NCBI GenBank assembly: GCA_963761755.1
Contig: CAVXIC010000013.1
Coordinates: 186,001 to 250,000, forward strand
From: CAJXVA01 sp963761755
Lineage (GTDB): Bacteria; Myxococcota_A; Polyangia; Nannocystales; Nannocystaceae
DNA: 64,000 nt
Reading direction: 5' to 3'
Shown here: positions 1 through 9,224 of the stretch, one piece after another
How positions within the stretch are numbered: the first letter of the stretch is position 1
Layout of the letters: every line of letters starts with the position of its first letter
The notes under the pieces: model-generated
What the model saw: the letters and a program-made list of their open reading frames with translations, nothing else
Told to the model about the DNA's origin: nothing
Database searches by the model: none
Made by a program: the position numbers and the translations under genes

Positions 1-109
1 CGGAGTCAAGGTGACGCTGCCCTTGCACGCACCTGCTGTGATGGACTGCATCCGGACCAAGAAGTCTTCGACCGAGAAGATTGAGAGCATGGAAATCAAG
101 GAAGCCTAA
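1..109 (+). CDS. C-terminal end of a gene cut by the window edge
   Basis: The frame that starts at base 2 is open from the window edge to a TAA at 107-109 and reads as about 35 residues ending MEIKEA. The fragment has no recognisable motif, so its function is unknown. Only two bases separate its stop from the ATG of the RCC1-repeat gene, which suggests the two are co-transcribed. The call rests on the open frame and tight spacing alone. Confidence 0.5.
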   Translation, partial: GVKVTLPLHAPAVMDCIRTKKSSTEKIESMEIKEA

Positions 110-111
110 GG

Positions 112-1293
112 ATGGCCTGCATGCGAACATTCCCCGCGGTCTTTCTCGCCAACCTCTCCATCTGCGCTGCGACCCCGTCGACGCCTGATTCATCACCAAG
201 GGTGGTCGTTCCACAGCTCCGTGAGAACCTCTCCGTGTCTCCTCGGCCGGCCGGCAAAGGCGAGCCTGTGGCTCTGGTTGGCGGGGGGGATATGCTGTGC
301 GCCGAGCGAAAAAATGCATCCTCCGCGTGTATCGGAGAGATTGGCCTCGTGCTTGAGGCCGTCGGCGCAGATGACGGGCGGTATGCTCGAAACCACGCAG
401 AGCGCCCGGTGGCAATTGAAAAGTTCGACGGACGCGACCTCTCGGCTAGTGGCTTCTCACGCTGTGTGTTCGCGACCGAGGGCACCGTAGACTGCTGGAG
501 GCGACATGCTGGACGTCAACGCGAATACCCAGATCGGCTGCCCTTCAAGGGAGTACGTAGCGTGGCAGCGGAGGACCAGACCTGTGTCATCGTTGAGTCC
601 GGCGACGTCCTTTGTACCGGGGACGAAGTCTGCGGCGGTCGAGAGAGCACGCCAGGATACGACATGTCCCAAGTCGTAAAGATCCCAGGTGTCGACAAGG
701 CGCGCATGATCAAAAAAGCGCTCGACACGGGGTGTGTCGTCCGCGAGGATTCTACGGTCGCGTGCTGGGGGAAGATCCTCGAGAACGCAGTGTGCTCGCC
801 CGACGCCCTGGTGGTGCCCGGGCTCGATGATGTGGTGGACATTGCCGTGGGTAACTATTCAGCCTGCGCTGTACGGGCCGACAACCGGGTCTTGTGCTGG
901 GGGAACAACAGCGGCCAGTCGCTCGGAGTTCCGGAACCCGAGCACTCGGCAACACCGATCGAAGTCCCCGGGACGCACCCGGCGGTGAGGATTGAGAGCG
1001 TCTCGCGGGGTTTCGCGGTGCTTCGTGTCGACGGCAGCGTGGTCGCTTGGGGATCTGAGCTGCTGATGGAAAAAAGAGACCCTCCGAAGCGCCTTGAGTT
1101 TGCGCGGCCCGCCGTGGATTTCGTGGTGTTGTCGGGGATGGTGTGCGCTCTTCTGGACAACGGAGACGTCCAGTGCGAAGGCTACAAGGTGGACTTCGCA
1201 GTCCAGGACAAGCGACCCCGCCCTCCCTTCGAAGGCAAGGCCCCCTGGGTCGAGGCTCCGCTGTACCGCTTGGCGCCACGCCCCGCAGAATGA
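112..1293 (+). CDS. RCC1-repeat (regulator of chromosome condensation-like) protein
   Basis: This 393-residue protein contains repeats of the RCC1 beta-propeller type. The clearest is near residues 250-270, with the typical run CAVRADNRVLCWGNNSGQ, and weaker copies surround it (CVFATEGTVDCW, CVVREDSTVACWG, CALLDNGDVQCEG). Cysteine recurs before each valine-rich strand, as in the secreted RCC1 proteins common in myxobacteria. The N-terminus (MACMRTFPAVFLANLSICAA) could be a weak signal peptide or lipobox, so an extracytoplasmic location is likely but not proven. Codon use is less G+C-biased at third positions than in most neighbours. The specific role is unknown; such propellers usually mediate protein binding. 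Confidence 0.75.
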   Translation: MACMRTFPAVFLANLSICAATPSTPDSSPRVVVPQLRENLSVSPRPAGKGEPVALVGGGDMLCAERKNASSACIGEIGLVLEAVGADDGRYARNHAERPVAIEKFDGRDLSASGFSRCVFATEGTVDCWRRHAGRQREYPDRLPFKGVRSVAAEDQTCVIVESGDVLCTGDEVCGGRESTPGYDMSQVVKIPGVDKARMIKKALDTGCVVREDSTVACWGKILENAVCSPDALVVPGLDDVVDIAVGNYSACAVRADNRVLCWGNNSGQSLGVPEPEHSATPIEVPGTHPAVRIESVSRGFAVLRVDGSVVAWGSELLMEKRDPPKRLEFARPAVDFVVLSGMVCALLDNGDVQCEGYKVDFAVQDKRPRPPFEGKAPWVEAPLYRLAPRPAE

Positions 1294-1660
1294 ACGGGCG
1301 TCGACCTTCGGGGCAGCAGCCCGGGGCCACATCGCGCAGCGGAGAACCGCGGCCAGAACCCCCCTGGAACCTGGAACGAGCGGCCGGCCTCTCACTCGCG
1401 GTGCACCGCTTCGAAGGCCTCGGCCGCGTCACCGAAGAGCTTGTGCCCGTCCACCGCACGACCTCCGGCTCGTTCGACAGGGGACTTCTTTAGAAAGGCC
1501 GAAAGGCCAGTGTCTTCTTCGAGAAGGAGAGCCTGTAGGCGCCACTTACGAGGTGGACGACGTCTCTGCCAGCGAATACTACGCGTGGCGCAAGCTCCCT
1601 CGGGACGGTTCGGCGGCCCCGCGGACCTTCTGATGCTCGGAGCATCGGAGCATCAGAAGA
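1294..1660. other. Intergenic region with a coding-like remnant
   Basis: No complete gene was found in these 367 bases. On the minus strand a frame is open from about 1630 to a TGA at 1398-1400. It ends with a coding-like run (KLFGDAAEAFEAVHRE) but has no convincing start or ribosome site, so it may be the tail of a decayed gene. Near 1630-1660 the element gcatc/gcatcag is repeated several times around the sequence agcatcagaagatcagaag. This could form small hairpins close to the stop of the minus-strand gene that ends at 1661. Nothing else stands out. Confidence 0.4.
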
Positions 1661-2584
1661 TCAGAAGCGGCCTCGCAGTTGCAGACCCGCGAAGGTGGGG
1701 CCGAGGGCGGGTGAGACGGCGTAGCCGCGACGCGCGGCGGTCATGCGTTTGGCGCCCAGGCCGACGAGGACGCCTCCGGCGACCAGCAGGACCGGCGTCG
1801 TTGCGACGCCAACGATGAAGAGCGTGTTGGCCTTCTTGCGTTCCCCGTTGATGCGGCGAAGCTGGTCGTCGGAGTAGGCGGGGTCCTTGGCATCTGCGCG
1901 GGCGTTGTTGCCGTTGATGGCCCCCACGGCGATGAGCGAGGACGCAGCGGCCGCGGCGACGAGCGCGACGCCTCCGCCGATCACCAGACCGGTGCCGTCT
2001 GGGTTGCCGGCGGCGGCGGTGGAGACCTCGAGCCTCGCGCGACTCGGCGGGGGCGGCTCCTCGCTCCCGGCGGGAGGTGCGTGGGGCGGCTCGACCGGCG
2101 CGGTCTCTTCCGCGACGGGCTCGGGCGATGGCTGCGTCCCCTCGGTCTCGTCGAGCGCGGCCTTGAGCTCGAAGCGCGCGTCGACGACCTGCTTGGGGAT
2201 GTGCGGATTGCCGTACTGCTTCTCGTACGCGGTGAAGTACGCGTAGTAGATGTCCAGCGTGTGCTCGAGCAGGGCAGGGCTGGGCGCCGCGGCGTGACCT
2301 TCGAGTGCGACCTTGATGGTATCGACGATCAGCTGCATCCGGAACCGACGCGTCTTGACCGACTCGGGCGTGGCCGCGAGCACTTTGGCCCAGGCTTGGA
2401 CGGCAGCCTCGGCGTCGCCGCTCAGCGCCGCCTGCTTGCCCTGGCGGTAGTCGCTGCGCTGTCCCTTGGGGGCCGCCTCCGCCGATGCCGAGAGCTCGGG
2501 GGCGGCCTGGACGTGCATGGGGAACGCGTAGAGCAGCGTGGTGATCATCCCCGCGATGGCGAGGTTTCGTCGCGGGGAGTGCAT
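1661..2584 (-). CDS. Exported protein with two C-terminal membrane helices
   Basis: A 307-residue hypothetical protein. I chose the ATG at 2584 (MHSPRRNLAIAGMITTLLYAF) because it begins a good signal peptide; the frame upstream is arginine-rich shadow of the neighbouring gene. The N-terminal half is helical (QGKQAALSGDAEAAVQAWAKVL), like a TPR-type repeat. A Pro/Glu-rich linker follows, then two hydrophobic stretches (VIGGGVALVAAAAASSLIAVG and LFIVGVATTPVLLVAGGVLVGLG). It ends in an alternating segment finishing GLQLRGRF, which resembles an outer-membrane terminal strand but is too short for a barrel. Last gene of the six-gene minus-strand run, five bases after its upstream neighbour. Confidence 0.75.
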   Translation of the reverse strand: MHSPRRNLAIAGMITTLLYAFPMHVQAAPELSASAEAAPKGQRSDYRQGKQAALSGDAEAAVQAWAKVLAATPESVKTRRFRMQLIVDTIKVALEGHAAAPSPALLEHTLDIYYAYFTAYEKQYGNPHIPKQVVDARFELKAALDETEGTQPSPEPVAEETAPVEPPHAPPAGSEEPPPPSRARLEVSTAAAGNPDGTGLVIGGGVALVAAAAASSLIAVGAINGNNARADAKDPAYSDDQLRRINGERKKANTLFIVGVATTPVLLVAGGVLVGLGAKRMTAARRGYAVSPALGPTFAGLQLRGRF

Positions 2585-2589
2585 GGGTC

Positions 2590-4314
2590 CTACTCCACCC
2601 CGTCGCAGGTTGCGGCGGTCTCGATGTCGTCCACGGGGACGGCGTCGGTGCAGTACTCGCCCTCCCAGATCGAGTCGCAGACCCCGCCGAGGCACTGCGC
2701 GTTGCCGTCGTCGCTGCAGTCGGCGCCCGCCTCCTCCTTGACGACGCAGACGTCGTCGAGGCAGTAGGTGCCCGGTCGGCACTCGAGGGCGTCGAACGTG
2801 GCGGCCGAGGCATCGCATGCTTCGCCCGCGTCGGCTCCGACGTGGCACTCGGGGTTGGACGTGGCGTCGTCGGTGATGTCTTCACACACCCCCGATGCGC
2901 ACCAGTTGCCGCCCTCGTTCTCGCCGGGGATGCAGTCGTCGCCGTCGTCGAGCAGGCTCGCCCGACAGCGCCGACCGTTGTCGCTGGTCATGCAGCCCTG
3001 CGTGGTCGAGGGGTTGCACTGGCGATCGTCGGTGCACACGACGTTGGTGTTGAGGACGATTTCGCAGTCGCCCGAGCCCGCGATGTCGCAGTACAGGCCG
3101 TCTTGGCACTGCCCGTCGAGCGTGCACGCGATGCCTTGCGCTCGATCGGCGACGCAGCTGTCGCCCGCGCAGTGGAAACCGTCCCCGCAGTCGTTGTCGG
3201 TGTCGCAGCGGTCGCCGTTGGTATCACCGCGCGGGCCGCAGTACAGATGGGTGCCGTCCTCGAAGTCGACGGGGATGCAGCTCTCGCCCGCAGGGCACTG
3301 CGCGTCGCCACCACAGGCGTAGCCGGTGCTGCAGTACTCGGTACACGTCTGCGTCTGTGGGTCGCAGGTGAGGCCGTCGCGACACTGCGTGGCCTCGGTC
3401 CCCAGCGCGGGATCGTCGGGGTCGTCGTACGCACACGCTTCGCCCAGGCCTGCTTTCTCCTGGCAGCGTCCGGAGCTGATCTCGCAGAACAGACCCTGGT
3501 CGCAGGTGTAGTCGGCCTCGCAGAACTCGTCCTCGAGGCCCTTGTCCACGCAGATGTAGTCGCCGTCGACCTCTTCGCAAGACGAGCCCGGCGCGCACTC
3601 GACGTCGAAGCCGAGCCCGGCCAGGCTCGCGCTGCATTCGTCACCGACCTCGAGCGTGCCCTCGAAGAGGTTGCGAAGGTCGCAGGGGTTCAGCGCAGGA
3701 TCGTCGCCCGGTGTGCACGATTGCTCCTCGGGGTTGAAGGGTATGGTGCACTGCTGGGCCGCGATCAGGTCCCGACACTCGTCGGCCGCCTGGCGGTTGG
3801 CCGAAGAGCGGTCGAGGCGAACGAGGAAGCCAAGCGAGTAGAGCAGGCCGCCGCGGTTGGACTCCGCGACGTCGTCGTTCGAGTAGAGCTGCTCGACGTA
3901 GCGGGCGCGGCAGTCGTCGGCATCGACCGTGAAGGGACCGAGCCGATAGTCGAGCTCTCCCTCCGAGCAGCAGTTGAACTCCCAGTCGCACAGCGCCCCG
4001 ATCAGCTCTTCGAGCTCGGCCTGGGCACCGCTGGGGCCGTCCGTGTCGGTCCCGCCGGTGTCGTCCGCGGTGGTCGCGGGTCCAGACTCGTCCGAGCCCG
4101 GACCGCTGGTCGGCGTCTGGGTCCCCGCTCCGCTGGTGCCCTCATCCCCGGACTCGGTGGAGACGCCATCGGTCTCCGTATCGGTCGCAGATCCCACTTC
4201 GGGGACCTCTGAGACGTAGCAACCGCCCGTCAGCGTGACCGCCGCGGTCAGCGCGCTTCGACGACAAATTGTGCTCCAGGTACCGAACTTCACCCATGTA
4301 GTTACGCCGGCCAC
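2590..4314 (-). CDS. Cysteine-rich lipoprotein
   Basis: A 574-residue exported protein. The N-terminus has a basic/hydrophobic stretch (RRSALTAAVTLTGGC) with a probable lipobox cysteine, followed by a 70-residue linker rich in Thr, Ser, Gly, Asp and Glu. The rest is dominated by evenly spaced cysteines in short units such as CDQGLFCEISSGRCQ and CDTDNDCGDGFHC. These resemble the small disulfide modules (EGF/Dickkopf-like) common in secreted myxobacterial proteins. Translation appears to begin at GTG (4314); a GTG at 4293 is an alternative, and neither has a clear ribosome site. It lies 36 bases after the porin gene and is probably in the same operon. The role is unknown; anchorage on the outer membrane is inferred. 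Confidence 0.8.
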   Translation of the reverse strand: MAGVTTWVKFGTWSTICRRSALTAAVTLTGGCYVSEVPEVGSATDTETDGVSTESGDEGTSGAGTQTPTSGPGSDESGPATTADDTGGTDTDGPSGAQAELEELIGALCDWEFNCCSEGELDYRLGPFTVDADDCRARYVEQLYSNDDVAESNRGGLLYSLGFLVRLDRSSANRQAADECRDLIAAQQCTIPFNPEEQSCTPGDDPALNPCDLRNLFEGTLEVGDECSASLAGLGFDVECAPGSSCEEVDGDYICVDKGLEDEFCEADYTCDQGLFCEISSGRCQEKAGLGEACAYDDPDDPALGTEATQCRDGLTCDPQTQTCTEYCSTGYACGGDAQCPAGESCIPVDFEDGTHLYCGPRGDTNGDRCDTDNDCGDGFHCAGDSCVADRAQGIACTLDGQCQDGLYCDIAGSGDCEIVLNTNVVCTDDRQCNPSTTQGCMTSDNGRRCRASLLDDGDDCIPGENEGGNWCASGVCEDITDDATSNPECHVGADAGEACDASAATFDALECRPGTYCLDDVCVVKEEAGADCSDDGNAQCLGGVCDSIWEGEYCTDAVPVDDIETAATCDGVE

Positions 4315-4350
4315 ATGTGGTTATTCAGGCGCCAGGACAGAAATCGACCA

Positions 4351-5724
4351 TCAGAACTTGAGCTGGACCTGCAAGGTGCCGCCTTGGGCGCTTTGTCCTT
4401 CGTCGACGAACCACTCCCCTTGGTAGAGCAGCGAGATCCGAACGGCGTCGAGGCGCTGCTCGTTGGGCAGGTACAGCGAGACCCCGTCCGCGGTGAAGTA
4501 GCGGTTGAGGGGTTGGACGGCCTGTTCGCTGACGGTCCAGCCGAAGTTGCCGCCGGGCGCGACGAAGAACTTCTTCGTGCCCGGGATGACGAAGCTGGCC
4601 TGCCCGTAGGCGCCGGTGCTGAGGAAGGGCCGGCTGCTGAGGTTGTCGGTGACCTGCCGCCGAATGAACTCGCCCTGCACGTACAGACCGTGGAAGACCA
4701 CCTTGGCCGAGCCCGAGAGGAGCAGGTCCCGCGCGCGGGTGAGCGTGTCGTTGCCTGCGTTGTCGAACAGCCGATACGGCGAGTAGAGCATCCCCGTACC
4801 CAAGGAGAAGGCTGGCTTCTCGTGGATCTCGAGGTCACTCTCGCTGTCGCCGACGGGCTCCAGGGGCGCGATCTCCAGGCGCGCCGCCCACAGCGGGCCT
4901 CTGCGGTTGTCCTCGTTGACGGCCAGGCCCGTGCCGTTGAAGACGCCGCCGGCCGCCGAGAATCGCGCGTCCATGAGGTTGAGTTCGAAGAGGCCGCCGA
5001 GGTCGCTGCTGACCAAGAAGCTGGTGACCGCCTGGTTGCGGCGCGGGAACAGCAGCGAGTTGTTCTGGGTCTTGTTCTGCTTCGAGAACGGGACGCGCAT
5101 CTGGCCGAGTCGGAAGTCGAGCGAGACGATCTCCTTGCCCTCCTTGGACACGTGCTCCACGGCGCGATAGTTCACCCACAGCTGCTCGAGATCGATCCCG
5201 GGAACGAGCTGCGTTTGGACGACGAGATCGTCGGTGCCTCCGTCGCCCTCGTAGTCGATCTCGTCGACGTCGCTGACGACTCTGGTGATCTGCGAGCCGA
5301 TGACGAAGTGAGTCCGGTACGACCAGCGGCGAAGGACGTGCCCCTTGAAGATGAGGCCGGCGCGGGTCTGCTGGGCGCCGAACTCCTGCTGATCGCGGGG
5401 CCGGGCGCCCTTGCGAACGCGGTAGGTGTACTGCGGCTGCAGGTAGCCCTCGATCGTCAGGTACTTGGACTTGAACGGTGACGCGTCGTCGTCGTCGTCG
5501 TCGTCGTCGCTCTCTGGGTCCGGCTTGGGCTCGGGCTCTGGGTTCGACTCGGGCTCTGGCGCTGGGTCCGGCTCGGGCCGCGGCTCTGGGTCCGGCGCCG
5601 GCTGGGGTTCGGGCTGAGCCGGCGGCGGCTCCGGAACGTCGGGCGGGGGAGGGGGCTCCGCCGCTGCCGAGCGGGCTGCCAGGAGAAGACCGCTCAGGAG
5701 GAGCGTGGCGATGGAAGCAGTCAT
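4351..5724 (-). CDS. OprP/OprO-like phosphate-selective porin family protein
   Basis: A 457-residue outer-membrane protein. After a signal peptide (MTASIATLLLSGLLLAARSAAA) comes a Pro/Glu/Asp-rich linker of roughly 50 residues ending in a run of eight aspartates. The body alternates polar and hydrophobic residues as in a beta-barrel: YLTIEGYLQPQYTYR at its start, RLGQMRVPFSKQ in the middle and a C-terminal strand ending LQVQLKF with the usual terminal Phe. The conserved YLQPQ entry and RLGQ(M/F)KVPF-type strand are typical of the phosphate-selective porin O/P family; substrate cannot be told from sequence. Its ATG overlaps the stop of the preceding lipoprotein gene (ATGA at 5721-5724), implying translational coupling. 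The acidic linker is unusual for a porin and may cross the periplasm or bind cations. Confidence 0.85.
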   Translation of the reverse strand: MTASIATLLLSGLLLAARSAAAEPPPPPDVPEPPPAQPEPQPAPDPEPRPEPDPAPEPESNPEPEPKPDPESDDDDDDDDASPFKSKYLTIEGYLQPQYTYRVRKGARPRDQQEFGAQQTRAGLIFKGHVLRRWSYRTHFVIGSQITRVVSDVDEIDYEGDGGTDDLVVQTQLVPGIDLEQLWVNYRAVEHVSKEGKEIVSLDFRLGQMRVPFSKQNKTQNNSLLFPRRNQAVTSFLVSSDLGGLFELNLMDARFSAAGGVFNGTGLAVNEDNRRGPLWAARLEIAPLEPVGDSESDLEIHEKPAFSLGTGMLYSPYRLFDNAGNDTLTRARDLLLSGSAKVVFHGLYVQGEFIRRQVTDNLSSRPFLSTGAYGQASFVIPGTKKFFVAPGGNFGWTVSEQAVQPLNRYFTADGVSLYLPNEQRLDAVRISLLYQGEWFVDEGQSAQGGTLQVQLKF

Positions 5725-6992
5725 GGGTACGACAGGCCGACCGGACCCGCGGCGAGAGAGACGAACGACTGGCCGCCGGTCGAGTACGTTGGCCCCGCGA
5801 GCATCAGCAGCGAGCTGTCGACCGCGTAGGGCCACGGCGCGTTGGGCACGACCAACGGAAACGCCCCGAACGCCGGGTCCGGGCTGGCCCACGTCAGGGT
5901 GCGAATCGGGGTGAATCGATCGTCTTGAATGACGACGTTGGAGTTGAGCGCGCGGGCCAGACTCTCGCTGGCCGCCCAGACCACAGGGCTTTCGAGGTTG
6001 CCGCTGGCGCCCACCGCCGAGATCACCGGCCGCCCGTTGGCCATGCCGACCACCCACGCGGTGCCCTCCCACAGGTGGACCCCGACCGGCTCCAGGGGCC
6101 CCGTGTCGGTGATGTGGCGCGCGCTGTCGTGATCGAAGACCAGGACGGTACCGTCGTCGAGGACGCCCGCGGCCCACCCCGCGTCTCCCAGCTGCATGTA
6201 GCCGGTCATGGCGTCTTGGCCGTACGCATCGAGGCCGCTGATGCGGACGATGTCGGTGACCTCCGCGTCGGCGTCCATGAACCGCGCTTCCACCCGGACG
6301 TCGGGGTCCCCACCCTCGCTGCCGGGGATCTCGTAGCGGACGACCATGAAGCCTGCCTCCGTCGATGCATCGGCGCCGGTGCCCAGCGACACGACGTTGT
6401 CGGCGTTCCGAGGCACGAACTCCTCGAACCGGGAGTAGCGGCGGATGTCCAGGTCGATCACGACCTGGAAGGGCACGGGGTCGCTCGGCGCCTGCACCAG
6501 GCCGACCATCGTGCGGCGCGACGGCGTCCACTTGACGTGAGGGATCAGCGCCTTGAACGCCAGCTGCGACTGCGAGTTCGGGTCGCGTGCGAGGACCTGC
6601 CGACAGTCCGACGTCACGCCGTTGACCTCGACGAGCGCATCGCCCGACCAGTACCAAGCTCGGTCCACCGTAGTGTCCAGCCAGCCGTGCAGACCCCGGT
6701 CGACGTTCTGGTGCACGCTGCAGCGTCCCCGCCAGCCACCCCCGGCGGGGTAGCCCACCGTGGCCTCGGTCTGGGCGAGGTCGCGCGAGCCCATCAGCGC
6801 GTAGATGGAGCCGTTGCGATCTGCGACCGGGCGGGGAAAGAGGAACGCTTCGTCGGCGATGTAGTCCCCGATGTAGCGGAACTGTCCGAGCTCTCCGGGC
6901 TCGAGGTAGTCGATGCAGCCCCCGCACGCCAGCGCAGCGAAGCCCCCCGCGACGAGTCGTGAGAGCCCGTAGCGAACCGATGATGTTGCCAT
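5721..6992 (-). CDS. Lipoprotein of unknown function
   Basis: A 423-residue protein with an N-terminal signal (SVRYGLSRLVAGGFAALACGGC) and cysteines suitable for lipidation. The mature part is rich in beta-forming segments with repeated Gly-Asp turns (GDAGWAAGVLDDGTVLVFD, GTAWVVGMANGRPVISAVGA), suggesting a propeller-like fold, but I recognise no family. It overlaps the porin start by four bases and follows the FG-GAP lipoprotein gene by only four. A functional partnership with the porin is therefore likely, for example as an accessory lipoprotein. That partnership is inferred from gene order only. Confidence 0.75.
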   Translation of the reverse strand: MATSSVRYGLSRLVAGGFAALACGGCIDYLEPGELGQFRYIGDYIADEAFLFPRPVADRNGSIYALMGSRDLAQTEATVGYPAGGGWRGRCSVHQNVDRGLHGWLDTTVDRAWYWSGDALVEVNGVTSDCRQVLARDPNSQSQLAFKALIPHVKWTPSRRTMVGLVQAPSDPVPFQVVIDLDIRRYSRFEEFVPRNADNVVSLGTGADASTEAGFMVVRYEIPGSEGGDPDVRVEARFMDADAEVTDIVRISGLDAYGQDAMTGYMQLGDAGWAAGVLDDGTVLVFDHDSARHITDTGPLEPVGVHLWEGTAWVVGMANGRPVISAVGASGNLESPVVWAASESLARALNSNVVIQDDRFTPIRTLTWASPDPAFGAFPLVVPNAPWPYAVDSSLLMLAGPTYSTGGQSFVSLAAGPVGLSYP

Positions 6993-6996
6993 GTCG

Positions 6997-9198
6997 TTAC
7001 TCTTGGGCGACCGCGTAGCTCAAGACGTAGAAGGCAGCATCCTCGCCGTTCACGTCGGTGTAGTGCTCACGGTAGAGGTACGGTCGCATGGCGAACGCGT
7101 GCTGTTGGTACTCGTCCTCGGGCGTGTCGGGGTCGTCCGGCAGAGGCGGCATGCCTCCCCAGAAGAAGGCCCCGCCGCCGATGCGCATGCTGTAGCCCTG
7201 GCCCCAGCCCACGCCGAGGTCGGCACCAAACTTCACGCCTCCGCCGATGAGTGGGATCTCGCTGGAGAGGTCCAGGCGCATGCCGATGCTCGTCGACATC
7301 GAGATGTCGTTGGTCGTGCTCTCGTCGACCGAGAGCCGAAACCCGGCTTCGCCGACGTCGCTGACGAGCACGCTGGGTGGGTTGGTGAAGACGAGGTCGT
7401 CCTCGGGGATCGGCGTCCCGGCCAGCGTCTCGGGGCCGGGCGGGTAGGAGTCCGGGTTTCCGACCTGGTAGGGGATGTCGATGATCGGCAGGCTCCCGAC
7501 GGCCTCGGCCATCGCGTTGTAGCGGCGTGTCGACCACAGACTCTCGGTGCCTCCGACGGGGACGACCAGGACGAACTCCTCGGCGTCCGCGCCTTCGCCC
7601 AGCGCGGCCGCGGGGTCTTCGATCCGGTACTTGTAGGCGTGAAAACAGCCGCAGGTGAGCGAGACGATGCCGTAGGGCTCACCTTCGAAGTAGGACTCGG
7701 GTCGGGCCGAGAAGCGGGCTCCGGTGCTCTTGGTGAACGTCTGGGTCTCCGTGTACTTGAGGCTGCGGCTGATCCGCGTTCCGAGGCCGACCTTCGCCAC
7801 GTCGAAGAGGCCGACGCTGACGCCCATGTCGACGCCGACGTCCAGCGAGAGCGAGTCGGAGAAGCTCTCGGACATCTGCTCGAACTGGCCGATCGACACC
7901 GAAGAGGTGCCGTCGCTGTACTCCGCCTCGTACGGAGGGAAGAGGGCCGCGATCAGCGGCACGACGGGTCCGGGGATCAGGACCGGCTCCGCGCTCATCA
8001 GATAGGTGCGCGGCGAGTCGCCATCGAAGTCGACCGAGGCGATTCGATTGGGCGCGTTGGAGTCCGAGAGCAGGTGCGTGAACTCGGGGGCGAGCTCGGA
8101 CGAGCCCTCGACGCCGCGCAGCAGCTCGATCTCGCCACCCTCGCGCAGCACCAGGAGCTCGTCCTTCTCGTCCATGTCGAGGTCGCCGAAGGAGAGGTCG
8201 ATCGAGGCGTCGTCGATCGTCTGGGAGCCAGCGAGGCTGATCGCGCCCTCCACCGCGGTGTAGGAGTGGAGCTGCGCGTCGCTGAAGGTGCCGCCCGCTT
8301 GCAGGCCGAACACCTCGTCGACACCGTCTCCGTCGGCGTCCCCGACGTCGATGGCGATCAGGTCGAATCCGGCCGGGCCCTGGTAATCGTCCGCTTCGCC
8401 CGAAAGCTCCAGCACGAAGAAGATGGCGGTGCCGCCATTGTCGAGCAGCAGCACGACCTCCTGCTGGCCGTCTCCATCGACGTCTCCGACCGCCGCGTCG
8501 CGACCGCTGCCGTTTTGGAAGTAGCCCGTCGAACACTCCCCGTCGTCCATCCCGCACAGCGCGTAGTTGCCGAACTGGCCGAGCACGAACACTTCGTCCC
8601 GATCATCGCCGTCGGTGTCGCCTGCAGCCAGCGCATAGGGTTGGAAGCCGACGTCGATCTCGATGGACTCTTCGATGCCGCCGACGCGAATGCGGGTGTT
8701 GCCCGCGGTCGCCACGACGAAGAGCTCGGGATTGGTGCCGAAGAAGTCGCCACCGACGACGTCCACGACCGCCGTCGAGCCCACGTTCCACGAACCTGGG
8801 TAGTTCACCGAGCCCGCCGTCGGCGCGTAGCCGTCGACGAAGAAGCTGCCCTCGCTGGCCTGGCTGTCGGCGACCACGAACTCGCGGTCGATCAAGAAGC
8901 GGAGGTTCGGGGACAAGGGGAGATCGGAGTCGTAGGGCCCATCTTGGCACCGCTGCATCTGGCACACGCCCTCGATGCAGGTCTCTCCGGTGCCGCACTC
9001 GCTCTGGGCCTGGCACGAGACGTCTCCATCTTCGCGCGCGCCGCCGCCGGGGCCGGTGTCTGGGTCGTCCCCCGAATCGTCGTCGTCGACCATCTCGCCC
9101 CGGATGTCGTCGAACTCGGACTGGTTGCAGGCGGTCGCGCCGAGGGCAAGCCCAAGGCCCAAGGCGAGTACGGTGGTGGAGCGCGGGAGTCGTTTCAT
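6997..9198 (-). CDS. FG-GAP/VCBS-repeat lipoprotein
   Basis: A 733-residue exported protein. The start (MKRLPRSTTVLALGLGLALGATAC) is a clear lipoprotein signal. An acidic linker and a small Cys-rich module (CQAQSECGTGETCIEGVC) follow. The central part has FG-GAP type calcium-binding repeats with DxDGDGxxE loops (DVDGDGQQEVVLL, DADGDGVDEVFGL, DLDMDEKDELLVL). The C-terminal half is a different, Ser/Thr- and Gly-rich beta domain including SFSDSLSLDVGVDMGVSVG, whose family I do not recognise. FG-GAP propellers usually bind protein or polysaccharide ligands. It is the second gene of the six-gene minus-strand run. The ATG at 9198 was preferred over upstream in-frame codons because it begins the signal peptide. 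Confidence 0.85.
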   Translation of the reverse strand: MKRLPRSTTVLALGLGLALGATACNQSEFDDIRGEMVDDDDSGDDPDTGPGGGAREDGDVSCQAQSECGTGETCIEGVCQMQRCQDGPYDSDLPLSPNLRFLIDREFVVADSQASEGSFFVDGYAPTAGSVNYPGSWNVGSTAVVDVVGGDFFGTNPELFVVATAGNTRIRVGGIEESIEIDVGFQPYALAAGDTDGDDRDEVFVLGQFGNYALCGMDDGECSTGYFQNGSGRDAAVGDVDGDGQQEVVLLLDNGGTAIFFVLELSGEADDYQGPAGFDLIAIDVGDADGDGVDEVFGLQAGGTFSDAQLHSYTAVEGAISLAGSQTIDDASIDLSFGDLDMDEKDELLVLREGGEIELLRGVEGSSELAPEFTHLLSDSNAPNRIASVDFDGDSPRTYLMSAEPVLIPGPVVPLIAALFPPYEAEYSDGTSSVSIGQFEQMSESFSDSLSLDVGVDMGVSVGLFDVAKVGLGTRISRSLKYTETQTFTKSTGARFSARPESYFEGEPYGIVSLTCGCFHAYKYRIEDPAAALGEGADAEEFVLVVPVGGTESLWSTRRYNAMAEAVGSLPIIDIPYQVGNPDSYPPGPETLAGTPIPEDDLVFTNPPSVLVSDVGEAGFRLSVDESTTNDISMSTSIGMRLDLSSEIPLIGGGVKFGADLGVGWGQGYSMRIGGGAFFWGGMPPLPDDPDTPEDEYQQHAFAMRPYLYREHYTDVNGEDAAFYVLSYAVAQE

Positions 9199-9224
9199 CG
9201 TCGAAGTTCCATGCTCGGTTCGGC

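Noticed and set aside
5478..6962. Long plus-strand open frames opposite the porin and lipoprotein genes
   Set aside because: They are rich in Arg, Gly and Ala with no signal peptide or domain, and are shadows expected in very G+C-rich coding DNA.
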